NCBI GenBank assembly: GCA_003988855.1
Contig: QYAI01000048.1
Coordinates: 124,001-188,000 of the forward strand
Source of the DNA: Arachnopeziza araneosa
Lineage: Eukaryota; Ascomycota; Leotiomycetes; Helotiales; Arachnopezizaceae
DNA: 64,000 nt
Reading direction: 5' to 3'
The notes below the pieces were generated by a model. It was given only the letters and a program-made list of their open reading frames with translations, did not search any database and was not told the origin of the DNA. How positions within the stretch are numbered: the stretch's first letter is position 1; each line of letters starts with the position of its first letter. Shown in pieces: positions 34,960 to 47,052 of the stretch. Position numbers and translations under genes: made by a program.

Positions 34960-36521
34960 ATGTCGTATCTTCCATACGAGGAACCAGGAATCACGAAAAT
35001 CCTCTTCCTGACATCCTTTATTCTGCTCCTTAATGGTATTCGTTATATATTTGATCGTCTACTATACTGCGGTATCATTGGTGAGATTCTGATTGGAGTT
35101 ATTTGGGGCCTCCCAGTTGGTGGAACAGCATGGCTCAGTCTTGGAATGCAAGAGACCATCCAAGCTTTAGGTTATCTTGGGCTTATTGGGCTTGTGTTCG
35201 AAGGAGGCCTCGGTACAGATCTTACCATGCTACGAAAAGCAGCTTATATGTCTATTTCAATTGCAACGGTTGGTCTTCTAATGCCAATTGCGTTGTCCTT
35301 TCTTCTGCTTCTGTTGCCATTTTCTACCGGTTCCGGGGTGGTTTATCCAACTCCTTTGGCAGGGTTTTCTGCTGGTGCTTCTTTATGCTCAACTTCTTTG
35401 GGAACAACATTTGCCATTATTTCTTCTGTGAAGATGCAGCAGACAAGAGTCGGAGTTGTGCTCGTTGGGGCTGCAATGATGGATGATGTGGTTGGTCTTG
35501 TAATGGTCAATATTGTTACTACTCTTGGACAAGGTGGCATGGGAGGTTGGTCTATTGCTCGACCTATCATTGCGAGCTTTGGTCTACTTCTTGTCAGTCT
35601 TGTTCTTTGTCATTATGCTCTTAGGCCCATATGGATTTGGGTTATTGAATCTTTACATCCTGAAACAGAGTCTTCTCCGGAAGCTAGTAAATCGAAAATA
35701 TGGAGATCTTTGCAAGTTGAAGTAAATTGTGTCCCGCACATGAGTTTCTTGCTCTCTACCGCCGTATTGATTGTATTTGTAACTATTGCCTCTTTCATTG
35801 ATGCTTCTATCCTTTTTGCGGCTTTCATTGCTGGTGGTGTTGTGGATTATCTATGGAAGTTACAATCTCGTGAAGATGAGTCCTTAGCTAGTCCACTCGC
35901 AATGTATAATAAATACTACAAATCAGTTATGGATTATGTATTGGTGCCTTTTTTCTTCGTAAGTGAGAGCGACCTGAGCAATCTCTTACCAAAACTAATG
36001 ATTTACAGGCTTCAATTGGCTTTTCCATACCCCTAAAGAATATGTTTGATGGCTATATTGCCTGGAAAGGAATAGTCTATTCGATCTTAATGATTATAGC
36101 CAAAGGGCTTGTCAGTCTTGTCATCTATTTTGACTATCTCAGACAGACTTGGAGGCACAACTCAGTGTCTGCGCGACGGAGAAGAGTATCGTCTATACCA
36201 TTACAGAGGATCTTGCCTCCTACAGCCACGCCTCAGTCTTCAGATCACGCAAGTCCAACGCCCCCTCACGCAATAACGCTCTTAATTGGTTTGGCCATGG
36301 TCGCCAGAGGTGAAATAGGATTCTTGATTGCTTCACTTTCTCAAAGTTCTGGTACTTTGAAACTTCAGAAGAGAGGTGGATCAACGATACCTTCTGGAGA
36401 AGATATCTTTCTCGTCATCACCTGGGCAGTTGTCATATGTACCATCGCTGGGCCAATCGGAGTTGGTATTATAATCAGAAATATTAAAGCACGCAATAGA
36501 CAATATCCAGGTTGGACCTAG
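34960..36521 (+). CDS. Cation/proton antiporter, CPA2/KefB-like
   Basis: Exons 34960-35958 and 36009-36521 with a 50-bp GTAAGT..ACAG intron in phase 0 give 503 residues. Roughly 11-13 hydrophobic segments span the protein. GEILIGVIWGLPVGG and GLIGLVFEGGLGTDL are typical of the CPA2 family, and GAAMMDDVVGLV carries the adjacent acidic pair used for cation/proton exchange. AMVARGEIGFLIASL is also conserved. It likely exchanges monovalent cations for protons; ion and membrane cannot be told. A loop at about 390-440 is Arg/Ser/Pro-rich. The C-terminus is uncertain: a possible last intron (36511-36598) would replace WT-stop with 37 further hydrophilic residues ending at 36711. Confidence 0.88.
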
Positions 36522-37627
36522 GAACTCTCTTTTAACAAATCTACAGCACTACGATATTTAATTAGAGTCTTGTCAAAGATGAGATTATATTTTTACAGGA
36601 AGGAGCGTCGATAGGCCAGAGAAGAGCATATCTGAATACGGCCACCAAGAACAAGATAGTCATCAAAAGAGGGTTCTACCACGTCAAAACCAAAAAATTT
36701 CTGCCAGATGACACGAAAGACGAACAACAAAGATATCGAGTGTAATCATAGCCATATGTGGCCCACAGCTAGAATGTGCAGAGCATCTAGAAAGGAGATC
36801 GCTCGGCGAGAAGCAAAGTAACAATGGCTATACTCTCCAGAGGGTATTCGATACGGCAGAGACAATGCTCCATATCACTTCCAAATTCGAACTTTTGAAT
36901 AAATCTCGACTTTTTATACCCATCATCGCAATTCTCCACAAAAGCGAAACCAGTTTACACCTCGACATGGCATTTCGGAAGTAATTGGCTTTCAGAAGTA
37001 AAAGAAGGACGTCTGATTGGGATAGAGACGAACTGTACTTCGGGTTGGATCTTATCACCACAAAGGATCAATAATACACCGAAGAGAAGAGATATCATGC
37101 CGTGATAGAGACAAGCTATCTATCATAACACCGCCGAATCGAATATTACTCTACAATCCGACTATGGAACAATGAACAATCGACTGAAAAGAAGATTGGA
37201 GAGAGTTCAACATTAGAAGATATATGAAGAGTCTTTCTGAATATGATCCTATATGATGGTGGAAGTTGTGGTCATCAACCAACACGAAAAGAAGAAAATC
37301 ATCGAGGCCACTTCAGACATTAAGAGCTTGTTTTGAATGGTATGTTACTGAAACAGAAAGATCGAATATATTTACAGAAGAGGAGAGGAGTGTCTGAATG
37401 AAGAAGATATATTGAAGAAATCTTCAATGAAGATGCTACTACACTAGAAGGATCAACTTTATACCAGAAGAAACAAATGTAGGATCTAATTGGACCGGAG
37501 ACATTGAGATTCTCGTCGAAGTGCTTCCTACTACACCACAAGAATCAACAATACAACGCAAAAGGAAAAGGCATGCACGAATTTGGACAGGATAATTGAG
37601 AGAGGAAGAGGGTTGCTTGAATTTACA
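36522..37627. other. Intergenic; possible antiporter 3' exon, otherwise nothing
   Basis: Apart from the possible antiporter tail exon (36599-36711), frames are short. A stretch of 45 open codons around 37425-37600 looks protein-like, but it has no start or splice partner that I can support. Confidence 0.4.
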
Positions 37628-38218
37628 CTACTTCTTTGGATTCTGCTTCCTAGCTCGACATCTCATGATGATGTCAAAGACATCATTCAACTCCACCGCC
37701 GCGAAACCCTGGCCTGCTAGCACGTTGGCTAGCTCCAGCAGAGCGTGCTGGAGGCGCTTTGCCAGGCCCTCCACCTCCCCACGAGATTCCTCCCCCCGCT
37801 TGCCTTGGTCCTGGTAGAGAGAAGAGAGGGCACTGCCCAAGAGAAGGAGAGCGGAGCGGACCTAATTTCGAATCAGTACAGTGTTCTACAACTGAATCAA
37901 CAATGAGCTTACGTTCTTCCCAACCAAAACAGTTCTCTCCGCGTCGACTCCCTGGTAAAACACTGACCCGAAGGCCTCGGCCTCCTTGCCCACAGCATCC
38001 ATCATCCCCACCAACTGCTCCACCTCCTTCGCCCACCGTGGCTTCTCCCCACCCCCCAAGAACTTCTTCACCGCCGCCAGCTTTCCCACCTTTTCTTCCC
38101 GGTTGTCCAAGTACCGTCTGGTACTTTCTGCTGCCGCCTCAGCATGGTCCGTGATGGCGGCGAGGTGAGGGAGGAGATGGTGAGGAGCCGGAGTGACGAT
38201 GCTTGCCTTCTTTGCCAT
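37628..38218 (-). CDS. Hypothetical conserved-looking helical protein, 179 aa
   Basis: Two exons, 38218-37913 and 37861-37628, with a 51-bp GTAAGC..TTAG intron in phase 0. The product is almost all helical and Ala/Leu/Glu-rich (HLAAITDHAEAAAESTRRYL, QLVGMMDAVGKEAEAFGSVF, then RSALLLLGSALSSLYQD and LAKRLQHALLELANVLAGQ). It ends in a basic tail RCRARKQNPKK. The intron join keeps the helical pattern continuous, which supports the model. I do not recognise a family. Frames on the other strand and an overlapping upstream frame are composition shadows. Confidence 0.62.
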
Positions 38219-38946
38219 TGTCTGTGATTGCGTGAGAGATTGAAGAAGATGGAGGAAGGTCGGAGTGGAGGAAGAAGAGAAGAGAATGTCCGAGTTGAGC
38301 TTGGAGAACGAAGAACGAACGTGTCGAGGTCGAGGTAGGAGTAGTAGAGAGAGAATGTCTGAATTGTTATTGAAGATTGAAGGTCGAGTTGTCTGAAGAT
38401 CGGAGATCGAGAAGGTTCAGATCGGATGGTGACAACTGGAACTGCTGGCCGTTTGGCTTTCATCGTGGCTGCCATTTTATACAGTTGAAGTTGTGGTTGA
38501 TTGATGTTGTTCTCGCTTCGCACAATAAGGGGGGAATGAAGATATTTAGTCGCGAAAATTCGGTACGCGGTCCCCTTCGCTTAGTCACAATATGAGAGCT
38601 AGGGAAACTGCTCTTATCTTGCTAGGTGAATACCTAGGCAGACATTCCTTAGCTCGTCACAACAGAAGAGCAGAATATTCAGTGTTTCGATTTTACTATC
38701 CAGATTCGGACTTTGACAATACTTTTAGTGTTATTGTCAGTTTTCTTCTGTTCTCCTTCTAGAATTCTGTTTCAATATCCATAATTGTAATTAAATCTAG
38801 TAGATTCTCAGTGTCTATCGTTGAATTAAACAATTTGCCTTAGGATCGCTTCTTTGTTTGAAAATCGGCCTCAGTTGTGTTTGTGAATCAACTCTTTAAT
38901 GTCTGTAGACAGGTTTATGAAATATTGTCTTGGGTTTCTGTTTCAT
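38219..38946. other. Intergenic, no gene seen
   Basis: Upstream of the 179-aa gene, running into the minisatellite. An open frame at 38068-38523 overlaps the gene start in another frame and is not supported. Confidence 0.45.
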
Positions 38947-39231
38947 TGTGCGAATCTACTTTACACTTTCGGTTTTGTCATATTGTGCGAATNTGCTCTT
39001 CACTTTCGGTTTTGTTACATTGTGCGAATCTGCTCTTCACTTTCGGTTTTGTTACATTGTGCGAATCTGCTCTTCACTTTCGGTTTTGTTGTGCGAATCT
39101 GCTCTTCACTTTCGGTTTTGTTACATTGTGCGAATCTGCTCTTCACTTTCAGTTTTGTTGCATTGTGCGAATCAGCTCTTCAGTTTCGGTTTTTTTACAT
39201 TGTGCGAATCAGCTCTACACTTTCGTTTTTG
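38947..39231 (+). repeat. Minisatellite, 8 copies of a 37-bp unit
   Basis: Copies begin (at tgtgcgaat) at 38947, 38984, 39021, 39058, 39090, 39127, 39164 and 39201. The spacing is exactly 37 bp except for the fourth copy, which is 32 bp long because acatt is missing. The unit reads tgtgcgaatctgctcttcac followed by tttcggttttgttacat. Outer copies differ most (ctactttaca, cagctctaca) and inner copies are nearly identical. An ambiguous base (N) is at 38993. All three plus frames stay open across the array because the unit has no stop and 37 is not a multiple of 3, so the open frames here are not genes. Confidence 0.95.
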
Positions 39232-41056
39232 TTTAAAGCTGACGTAGTGTGCATAACTTGGTTAGAGAATATGCATCTATATAACATCCACGTTTAAACC
39301 CAGCAAGAGGAACACTTTTAGTTAAATCTCCTTTATAAGTACATAATCAAGGGATGTTCTTATTTTGGCTAAAGCTTGTTTAAAAATCTGGAATCAACTT
39401 AAAGAATTTGGTTCCAATGAAGAGTAACTTGATTTGACTAGTAGGTTCCTCGTCGAAATTCTTGTGTTCGTCTTCGGTCTACTATTCTTAAACAAATATA
39501 ATATCCTAGTTGTAATCGATGTCTTCCTCGTGGCAGATGGTGAGAATAGCTCTCAACCCCAAAGATCACCCACAAAAGAATCAATTTAGAATTAGTGATA
39601 AAGAATAAAACAATTAACGTTAGCTAAGCAAATTCTCTGACACCAGTGCAGCAAACGGTGATTAGGTTACCCTTTGGCATGTCCTCTTTAGCTAAGGACC
39701 TGATTAAGTTGTTTAATCCAAGCGTTTTTGACTAATTCCTAAATGAGAGACCAAAATAGGGAAGCAAGGGCACTTGATGGCAAGTCTAATTTCACTCAGG
39801 CGCCCCAGGCGGCTGATCGAAAGAAAACATCGGTTGGTGATTTAAACTAATCCTTTCAACTCCTCAAATTTTTGAGTTTTGGGCGCAGTAAAGTCTTGTT
39901 AACGAAAGATAGTACTACTTCTCAATTCTTAAGTTGTGCCAGAAGTTATTGTTTTACGTATCTGTTTCATCAAAATCTTGGTTTCTCATCTTGCTGAAAA
40001 GTAGTTAGCGATGTCCTATTCAATTTGGTCATATCACGCTCAAGACTTAGTTTCTATCTCCGGTTACACTCAACATATCCTTAAGAGACCTGTCATATCG
40101 AGTCTCCTGTATCTCTCATTCTTTTACCTCCTCTAATAGCTTGTCAAAAAGCTAAAATTCAAATTTTAGATATTTAAACTCCTTATAGAGGCACCTGATG
40201 CCTTGTTGGTTAGTCGGCATTTCATTTCACACTCTAACTGAGCTCACTTTTGTTTCACTCTCTGCAGTCATTCTATGGTAGAAAAAAGTTCAGAATTGAA
40301 TTTGATTAAGCTATTGAGAACCCATTTTGTGACTCTGTTCCATGAAGAACCGTCATTGCCATCTAAATTATGCTCGAGCATGTATTGGCTAGCATACTTG
40401 GTTATACAGCAAGCCTTGGCTTGAAGAGTATGTAGGTCGATTTAATGCACCTGTTACGGCTGTCATATGATTATCTGTTGTACTTACTTACCCGAATATG
40501 ATTATGAGCTTTCAAGGCTACTGTTGGTTGATTCTTAATATTAAGTTTAAACATAGCAGGCCTGAACTTTCATCCAGACAGTTAACCAGCTACAAGTAGC
40601 AATTCACAGAGAAAATATCCCGGAAACTGGTTTGTGGGAAGTCCTTGCCTACACTAAAAATCGCGGTGAGTGATTTAAAGGCCAGGACAATACAGGCATC
40701 TAGTTAAAGCGATGAATTATTCATTCTTTATCATCAGAAAGATCAAATATTATGTGATATATTTCTCTTGCTGCCTGGGTTTGAAAAATGCTTCAAAATG
40801 CTTCCAAATCGAAGCTGTGTAGCAGCCCAAGTTCCTTGAATATGCAGAAATAACACCATATGAAGCTCTGTTATTGGAAATTGAACATCAAAATTGTTTG
40901 GGTACTTGAGATCATCTCAACTATCTCCATATCTTCAAAGGAGCTAAACCTCACTTTGAAGGTTTGAATACTTTAACAGATATTCATTGCAGAATCAGTC
41001 TACCCGTCCATGTGCTCCTGTCTCCAAATAAATACAATCTCTCTGCCTGATTCTTC
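39232..41056. other. Gene desert, AT-rich
   Basis: About 1.8 kb with stops in all frames and no open frame worth naming. No tRNA, transposon ends or coding relics were recognised. This is the emptiest stretch of the window together with 3-4.7 kb. Confidence 0.5.
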
Positions 41057-41750
41057 CTATGCCTTCCAAATTCTCTTAATAGCCTCTGTAACACCGACAT
41101 CGTTTGTCTCGAACTCGTACAACCCCACACCAACCAGGACAGTACCGGCTCTCAGTCCCCACCAGAATAGCTGTCTCGTCTTCGGCAAACGCTTTCGAGG
41201 AATGTAATCGATAACCATAGACTCGAAACCGATGTGCGAATGGATGAGGATTGTTCCGCACAAGATGGCGTCCATTGCCGGATTCAACGATCCGGAAACG
41301 AAAGGTGCGAGGGTGAGTGGGATGAGTCCGACGGAGATGAGACGCTCGAATGTCCAGTGATAGGAGCCATGTGCTGGATGTGGAGGAATTGTTGGTGCCG
41401 GGTCGTTTACTGTTATTGTTAGTTAAATGCTTGAGAAGCAGCGGAAAGAGTTATACCAGTTCCGTCAACGACCTCTGTGAAGTGTTAGCGGGAATCCGTC
41501 TACAAGCTTCTTCTGTGAACCTACGAGGTAGAGGCGGTAGAATTGCCTTTCTGCCACTGGCATGGAAAGCAGCTACTCGCATTGAACCAGGCAATGCATC
41601 TCTAGCAAAAGCATTCCGAGCAACCTGCTTTGAGAGAACGGAAGGCTTGTTGATGGTGGGGAAGCTTGACGAGAACTTTGTTGAGAGAGGGCGTCTTGAA
41701 GCTGCCGCACAGGTTTGGCGGAGCACGGTGGGACGAATAATTGAAGCCAT
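41057..41750 (-). CDS. SDH4: Succinate dehydrogenase membrane anchor subunit (CybS)
   Basis: Three exons, 41750-41525, 41474-41457 and 41409-41057, give 198 residues. The middle exon is only 18 nt; it links PPLP to QVVDGT and then VNDPAPTIPPHPAHGSYHW, the expected fungal CybS sequence. The N-terminus (MASIIRPTVLRQTCAAASRR) is a mitochondrial presequence. HGSYHWTFERLISVGLIPL, then IHSHIGFESMVIDYIP carry the membrane helices, the heme-ligand histidine region and quinone-site residues of the SdhD family. It anchors complex II in the inner membrane and passes electrons to ubiquinone. Divergent from MPP-beta across 239 bp. Confidence 0.93.
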
Positions 41751-41989
41751 GATGACCACAATTCCTCGATTGCAATATCGTATGTTGATGTTCAAGGACG
41801 TCTTCGGAACAACCCTCGGCTCTGGGTTTTCGTCCTTAGTTGTAAGGCACTGATTCGTAAATAAATCGGCGGGCTTCTGATTGGTTGAGAAGAAATCTAG
41901 CTTGAGGCGAGCAACTTCAACCACATCCTGGCATTCCACGACTGACCTCAATTCAAGACCATCTCCATCTACCACCACTCACAACCCTC
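41751..41989. promoter_or_regulatory. Shared divergent promoter of SDH4 and MPP-beta
   Basis: Only 239 bp separate the start codons of two nuclear genes for mitochondrial proteins transcribed in opposite directions. It contains one HAP-type CCAAT box (listed separately) placed closer to the centre than to either ATG. Confidence 0.65.
41878..41885 (-). promoter_or_regulatory. CCAAT box, HAP complex consensus
   Basis: The plus strand reads TGATTGGT, i.e. ACCAATCA on the minus strand, a full match to the TNATTGGT consensus of the fungal HAP2/3/5 complex. That complex is known to activate respiratory genes. Occupancy is not shown by sequence. Confidence 0.5.
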
Positions 41990-43616
41990 ATGGCGTCCCG
42001 GAGGTTAGCTCTCAATCTCGCCCAGGGACTGCGCGGTCGCGCTTCTCTCAACACTGTCTCGTCGTTGAAGAGAGGGTTCGCGACGCCTGTAGTGAAAAAT
42101 GGCGTGAAGACAGAATCGACGACCTTGTCCAATGGACTGACGGTGAGGGCGTGCTGCTCCTAGAATCAGTTGAGGGTTACTGATAGCTACCAGATTGCCA
42201 CTGAGCATTCGCCATGGGCGCAGACCTCGACTGTCGGTGTCTGGATCGATGCCGGATCTCGAGCAGAAACCGATAAGACAAATGGCACAGCTCACTTCTT
42301 GGAACATCTTGCGTTCAAGGTATATCTCAATTGGATTATGAAGCATATTTGGGAGCTAATGATGGACTCAGGGCACGACCAACCGAACACAACAGCAATT
42401 GGAGCTCGAAATCGAGAATATGGGTGGTCACTTGAACGCTTATACCTCTGTATGGTTATGCCTCAAAGGACTCTGGCAGATGCTAATAATATTTGCAGCG
42501 AGAGAACACTGTATACTACGCAAAGGCCTTCAACGCTGATGTTCCTGCCACCGTCAACATCCTTTCCGATATTCTCCAGAACTCCAAGCTCGAGGAATCC
42601 GCAATCAACCGGGAGCGTGATGTTATCCTAAGAGAGTCAGAGGAGGTCGATAAGCAATTGGAGGAGGTCGTTTTTGATCATTTACACGCCACAGCTTTCC
42701 AAGGACAACCACTGGGACGCACAATTTTAGGCCCGGCCGAGAACATTCAAAGCATTCAACGAGATGATTTAGTCAACTACATCAAGACAAACTACACTGC
42801 TGATCGAATGGTTCTTGTTGGTGCTGGAGGTGTTCCCCATGAGCAACTAGTTGAACTTGCCGAGAAGCACTTTTCTGGCCTGGCTACCGAACCATATTCT
42901 GGGTCCGCCGTTGCAGCACAAAAGGCAAAACCAGAGTTCATTGGTTCCGAGATCCGTCTTCGTGATGATACCATCCCAACTGCAAATATTGCGATTGCTG
43001 TTGAAGGTGTCAGCTGGAAGGATGATGACTACTTTACCGCTCTCGTCACTCAAGCCATTGTTGGAAACTGGGATAAGGCAATGGGTAATGCTCCTCATAT
43101 GGGTAGCAAACTCAGCGGTTTCGTGCACAAGAACAACTTGGCCAACAGCTTCATGAGCTTTTCTACAAGTTATAGTGATACTGGGTATGCCCTTCTATTC
43201 AATGATTGAACACAACTGATAATTTCAGCCTTTGGGGTATCTACCTCGTAACGGATCAGCTTACCCGTATTGATGATCTGGTTCATTTCACACTCCGCGA
43301 ATGGTCAAGACTATCATACAACGTCACGGAGGCCGAAGTCGAACGTGCCAAGGCTCAGCTGAAAGCATCCATTCTCCTATCTCTTGACGGAACAACCGCT
43401 GCGGCAGAAGATATTGGACGTCAACTCATCACCACCGGACGTCGTATGGGACCAGAGGAGATTGAACGTGTTATCAATGCCATCTCGGAGAATGATGTCA
43501 TGAGCTTTGCTCAACGGAAGTTGTGGGATCAAGATATAGCCATTTCGGCAGTTGGTAGCATTGAGGGTTTATTAGATTACCAGAGAGTGCGCAACGATAT
43601 GAGCAGAAATGCATAA
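41990..43616 (+). CDS. MAS1: Mitochondrial processing peptidase beta subunit
   Basis: Five exons, 41990-42142, 42194-42319, 42372-42449, 42499-43184 and 43229-43616, give 476 residues. It starts with a presequence ([20 protein letters not shown]). The inverted zinc motif HFLEH in [15 protein letters not shown] spans the exon 2/3 join, and [19 protein letters not shown] spans exons 3/4. These identify the M16 catalytic beta subunit, rather than the alpha subunit, which lacks the motif. [18 protein letters not shown] supplies the distal zinc-ligand region. With the alpha subunit it removes presequences from imported matrix proteins; in some fungi the same protein is also core I of complex III. 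Confidence 0.95.
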
Positions 43617-44352
43617 GGGGTCGGTTTTGAATTCCGGGTGATAGAGTGTATAATGCGAGATACGCGTTCTTGTACACATAGTGCTCCATAAAGCTGTTTC
43701 ATACTTAAGCACTTTGGTTTGGTGTCCTGTGAACTGTAGATTGTGTGCCAAATGAAGAGACGCTGTCAAAAGAGTAGAGTCTAATATCTAACCAAGTAGT
43801 TTTGAAAAGCATCTTGTCTGCATATATTCATATTCCTGCTTCAATTTCCAGAAGCCCCCATTGCTTACAAGCATACCTCAGCACCGTAAGAGAAATGGGC
43901 CATCTCCACTTAAAATTTAAACTCGTAGCATTTCAAGGAAACTCCAATCATACTGTGACCTGGACGGTTTGTTATCGCTCTCTCCACAGTTTGTTTTCTT
44001 GTATCAATCGGGATAGCAAATGAGATAAACATTATCCAAGTCATTCTTGCACAATCAGAAGCAGAAGGAGTCGGCGTAGATTGACAGTAACCGCTTTCTC
44101 TATTGAAATTATTTCTTAATGCGCAGTCTGGCTATTGAAAGAGAAAAGGAGAGTTTGTTTAGGTTCTAAGGTTTACTTTGGGGACAGATAGAGAAAAGTA
44201 GCTTGAAAATGAAATATATAAGAGGTTTGCTCCACGACGAAACCCTTGTTAGACGTCAAAAGATGAAAACCTTACTCGATGTCCAAATCACGTCATCAAA
44301 CCTCCCCATACGCTATTACGACTCCGACTTAGTCGGCTCGTGGGCCGCGCTG
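43617..44352. other. Convergent intergenic region
   Basis: Between the 3' ends of MPP-beta and the P450 gene. No gene seen. Confidence 0.5.
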
Positions 44353-46110
44353 TTACCATTCATCCAAAACCCTAACCTTCAGCTTCATCCCTCCCCTAGG
44401 CTTCATCGTGATCGCCCCAGCAGGAACTACTTCCCCTTGCGCTGCGTCCAATTCCCACGCCATCTTCCCCACGAACACCGCCATGAGTACCTTCAACTCC
44501 CCCTTCGCAAACCTCTCCCCAATACAACTCCTGGGTCCATGCAAGAAGGTCAAATAATCATAATTACTCTTCACCCCTCCAGTATTGTTTGGCTTGCCTG
44601 TCTCGGCATCGATCCATCTTTCAGGCTTGAATGAGTCCGCATCGTCCCAGAGGTGAGGAGAGCGGTTGATGCCGTATGGAGAGATGAAGACCTGTGTTCC
44701 CGCGGGGATGGATTGGCCGGAGATAAAGGTCGATCGCTTGGCGATACGGAGGGTGGTTGGGACTGGGGGGAACAGGCGTAAAATTTCGGTACAGACTCCG
44801 TGTAGGTAGGGAAGAGATTCGATGAGGCTGCTTAGATCAACGTTTGGAGAGAGAAGAGTAGAGGGCGAAGAGAGATGAGTATGAATCTCGGTACGGAGGC
44901 GCTCTTGTGCCAAGGGGTTGAGGGCAAGGAGGTAGGTTCCCCAGGTAAATGCTGAGGAAGTGGTTTCGTGTCTATTTCTATGAGTTATGAGAGATAGACG
45001 AGGTCTTTTATGCTTACCCAGCTGCTAAGTAGGTGAGAAGTTGATCAACAAGCATCTCATCGGCAAAAATTTGAGATTTGATGAGAAGAGAGAGGATATC
45101 GACTGAATGGTCCTTCTGCTGGGCAATTGTCTCTTTTTTATCTCGAACGAGCTGTCGACAGACATTCCTCAATGCTCGAGTCGTTGTGCTCAGCATCTCA
45201 TTCAACTTCCACGGTAGTTTAACAACCAGAGCTCGTGGTAATAGCAGATTTGCTGCGAAATAGAAAAGTTTTTCTGTACTGGGCTCGAGGATCTGTTCAT
45301 AATTGGCGATTAATTCATCATCCGCACTTTTCAGCGCATTGAATTCCCGACCTAGTCCCGCAATTCCAATGATATCCATCGTGACTTTATTAGCCCAATG
45401 ATTTATCTCCACTGTTCCCTCTTCATGCTTTTCATCCCTCTCCTTGGGAGACGGAGAGTTCTCATGAATCTCAGCTGCAATACGGCTAGTGAGATCAATC
45501 GCCTTTTCCCAGAAGATGGGATACAATTCTTTGATATGTCTGAAGCTGAATGCAGGTGCAGAATGCTTTCGTTGAAACTTGTGCTCTTCTCCTTCCACTA
45601 GGATCAACCCATCTCCTAGAATGATACGCAAGAAATTGCGCAACTCCTTGGATTTCTCAAAATCATAGGCATTGTTTACGAGGACATCGGCAAGAGCAAC
45701 AGGGTCAGTAGCGAGGAGACAGGTACGGTTAAACAGTCCTGGGAAGCGAATGAGACCATTGTTCGGGACTTCGGTCATGAATTTAAGGAAGATAGATGCA
45801 GATAACTGCTTGAAGGTAACGGCGGGGTAACCTATTAAAGGAATGGCCCCAGACTGTTGTGGTGTTAGTTGAAGATTGATGGGTTGATATTTTATAATAC
45901 CTTGGGTTTAGGGAGTTGTCGTAGCGGGCTGTACCATGAGGGGTAGATGAACGCGCTCCATAGTCCCCAAGTTCCAAATATAATAGCCAGATATAAGAGA
46001 AAGACACTGGAGAGTTTGGAGTCGTGGAATAAATCTGGGAAGAAGAGGGTGCTGACACTGGACAAGGATGCCGAAGCCAATACTACTAGAGCCGGTGTAG
46101 AGATGCTCAT
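44353..46110 (-). CDS. Cytochrome P450 monooxygenase
   Basis: Three exons, 46110-45901, 45853-45018 and 44971-44353, give 554 residues. Two hydrophobic segments (about 5-24 and 33-55) anchor the protein in the endoplasmic reticulum and are followed by RQLPKPKSGAIPLIGYP. The oxygen-binding I-helix motif AAGHETTSSAFTW is made by the second splice. The K-helix is TEILRLFPPVPTTLR, FKPERW follows, and FLHGPRSCIG is the heme loop with Cys498 as ligand. It belongs to the broad CYP3/CYP4-like class of fungal P450s with HETTS I-helices. The substrate is unknown, and no reductase, synthase or transporter cluster surrounds it, so primary or detoxifying metabolism is as likely as secondary. Confidence 0.93.
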
Positions 46111-47052
46111 ATCGAATGTCAAATAGGGTAGAGAGACTTAGAAAGCTAAACTAGGGTGATCATCTTCTTGAAGGGTATTTAGCAACAATTCACACGATGG
46201 TAAGATTGGGATAATTACATTTTGATCAAGTGACTCAGACCCTCGGTTGCACGTGTGTTTCGTTTCAAGAGTGTTAGAATATCCTTGATCCGCTTGCTTT
46301 TTCACGCTCTTTGGACTCGGTATTGGCTATTGCAGTCTCAACTTATAACATGGATGACCACGAATTGGAAGAAGTCTATTCTGACGCCCTTCTTGATAGT
46401 GCGGATTGTGGAGAGGAAGTCCGAAGATGTGTCCAAATGACATGTGCCTTCGTATACCGAGGCCAATAAGGTGCTGAGGATGGAAGCTTTGGTTGGATAT
46501 ATAACTAATTTTAATGACCATCTCTTGCTTTTTAACAGGGGATTTTCACCAACTCCAGTCTGAGCTATACCTACCTAGGTACTTGTCAGTTGAAAATTCA
46601 CAAAGGCAGATAGAACGATCACGTGATTACTCCTCTAGGCTCTTCTCATCACCCCACCCGCTGGTGAGGTCATTCAGACTTCTCATCATCTTATTAGTAG
46701 GAATCGCAATGGAATAATCTAAAAGTCTACGCAAAGGAAGGTTAAAAGAGAGCCATTTGGCTCATTCCTGTTTGAGCATCCCTATTAGAAACGATATCAG
46801 GGATCTTGCATTAACCGGTCAGCAGACCTCTGTTGATTTAACGTCGAACGTGTTGAGTGTTCTCAAGATAATTTTGTGAATCAGCACACTTCTGATATCA
46901 ATCATCTTGGTTCCAAATATTTCAAAAGGGTTCAGTGCTCGACGGAAAAGGGGGTCAAGCGATAAAAACACGAACCCTAAGCGAGACGAGAACCAGTTAC
47001 ACTAATGTCACTTATCTCGACTTCCTCTGAGAATCTCTGATCCAGCTTCAAA
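46111..47052. other. Divergent intergenic region
   Basis: Upstream of the P450 and the P-loop gene. Frames of about 60 codons are unsupported. Confidence 0.5.

Noticed and set aside
38068..38523. 151-codon minus-strand frame
   Set aside because: It overlaps the start of the 179-aa gene in another phase; its Ser/Leu/Arg mix reflects the purine-rich leader.
38877..39297. Three overlapping frames of 105-132 codons
   Set aside because: They are translations of the 37-bp minisatellite in all three frames; each contains the same degenerate peptides and an unknown residue from the N.
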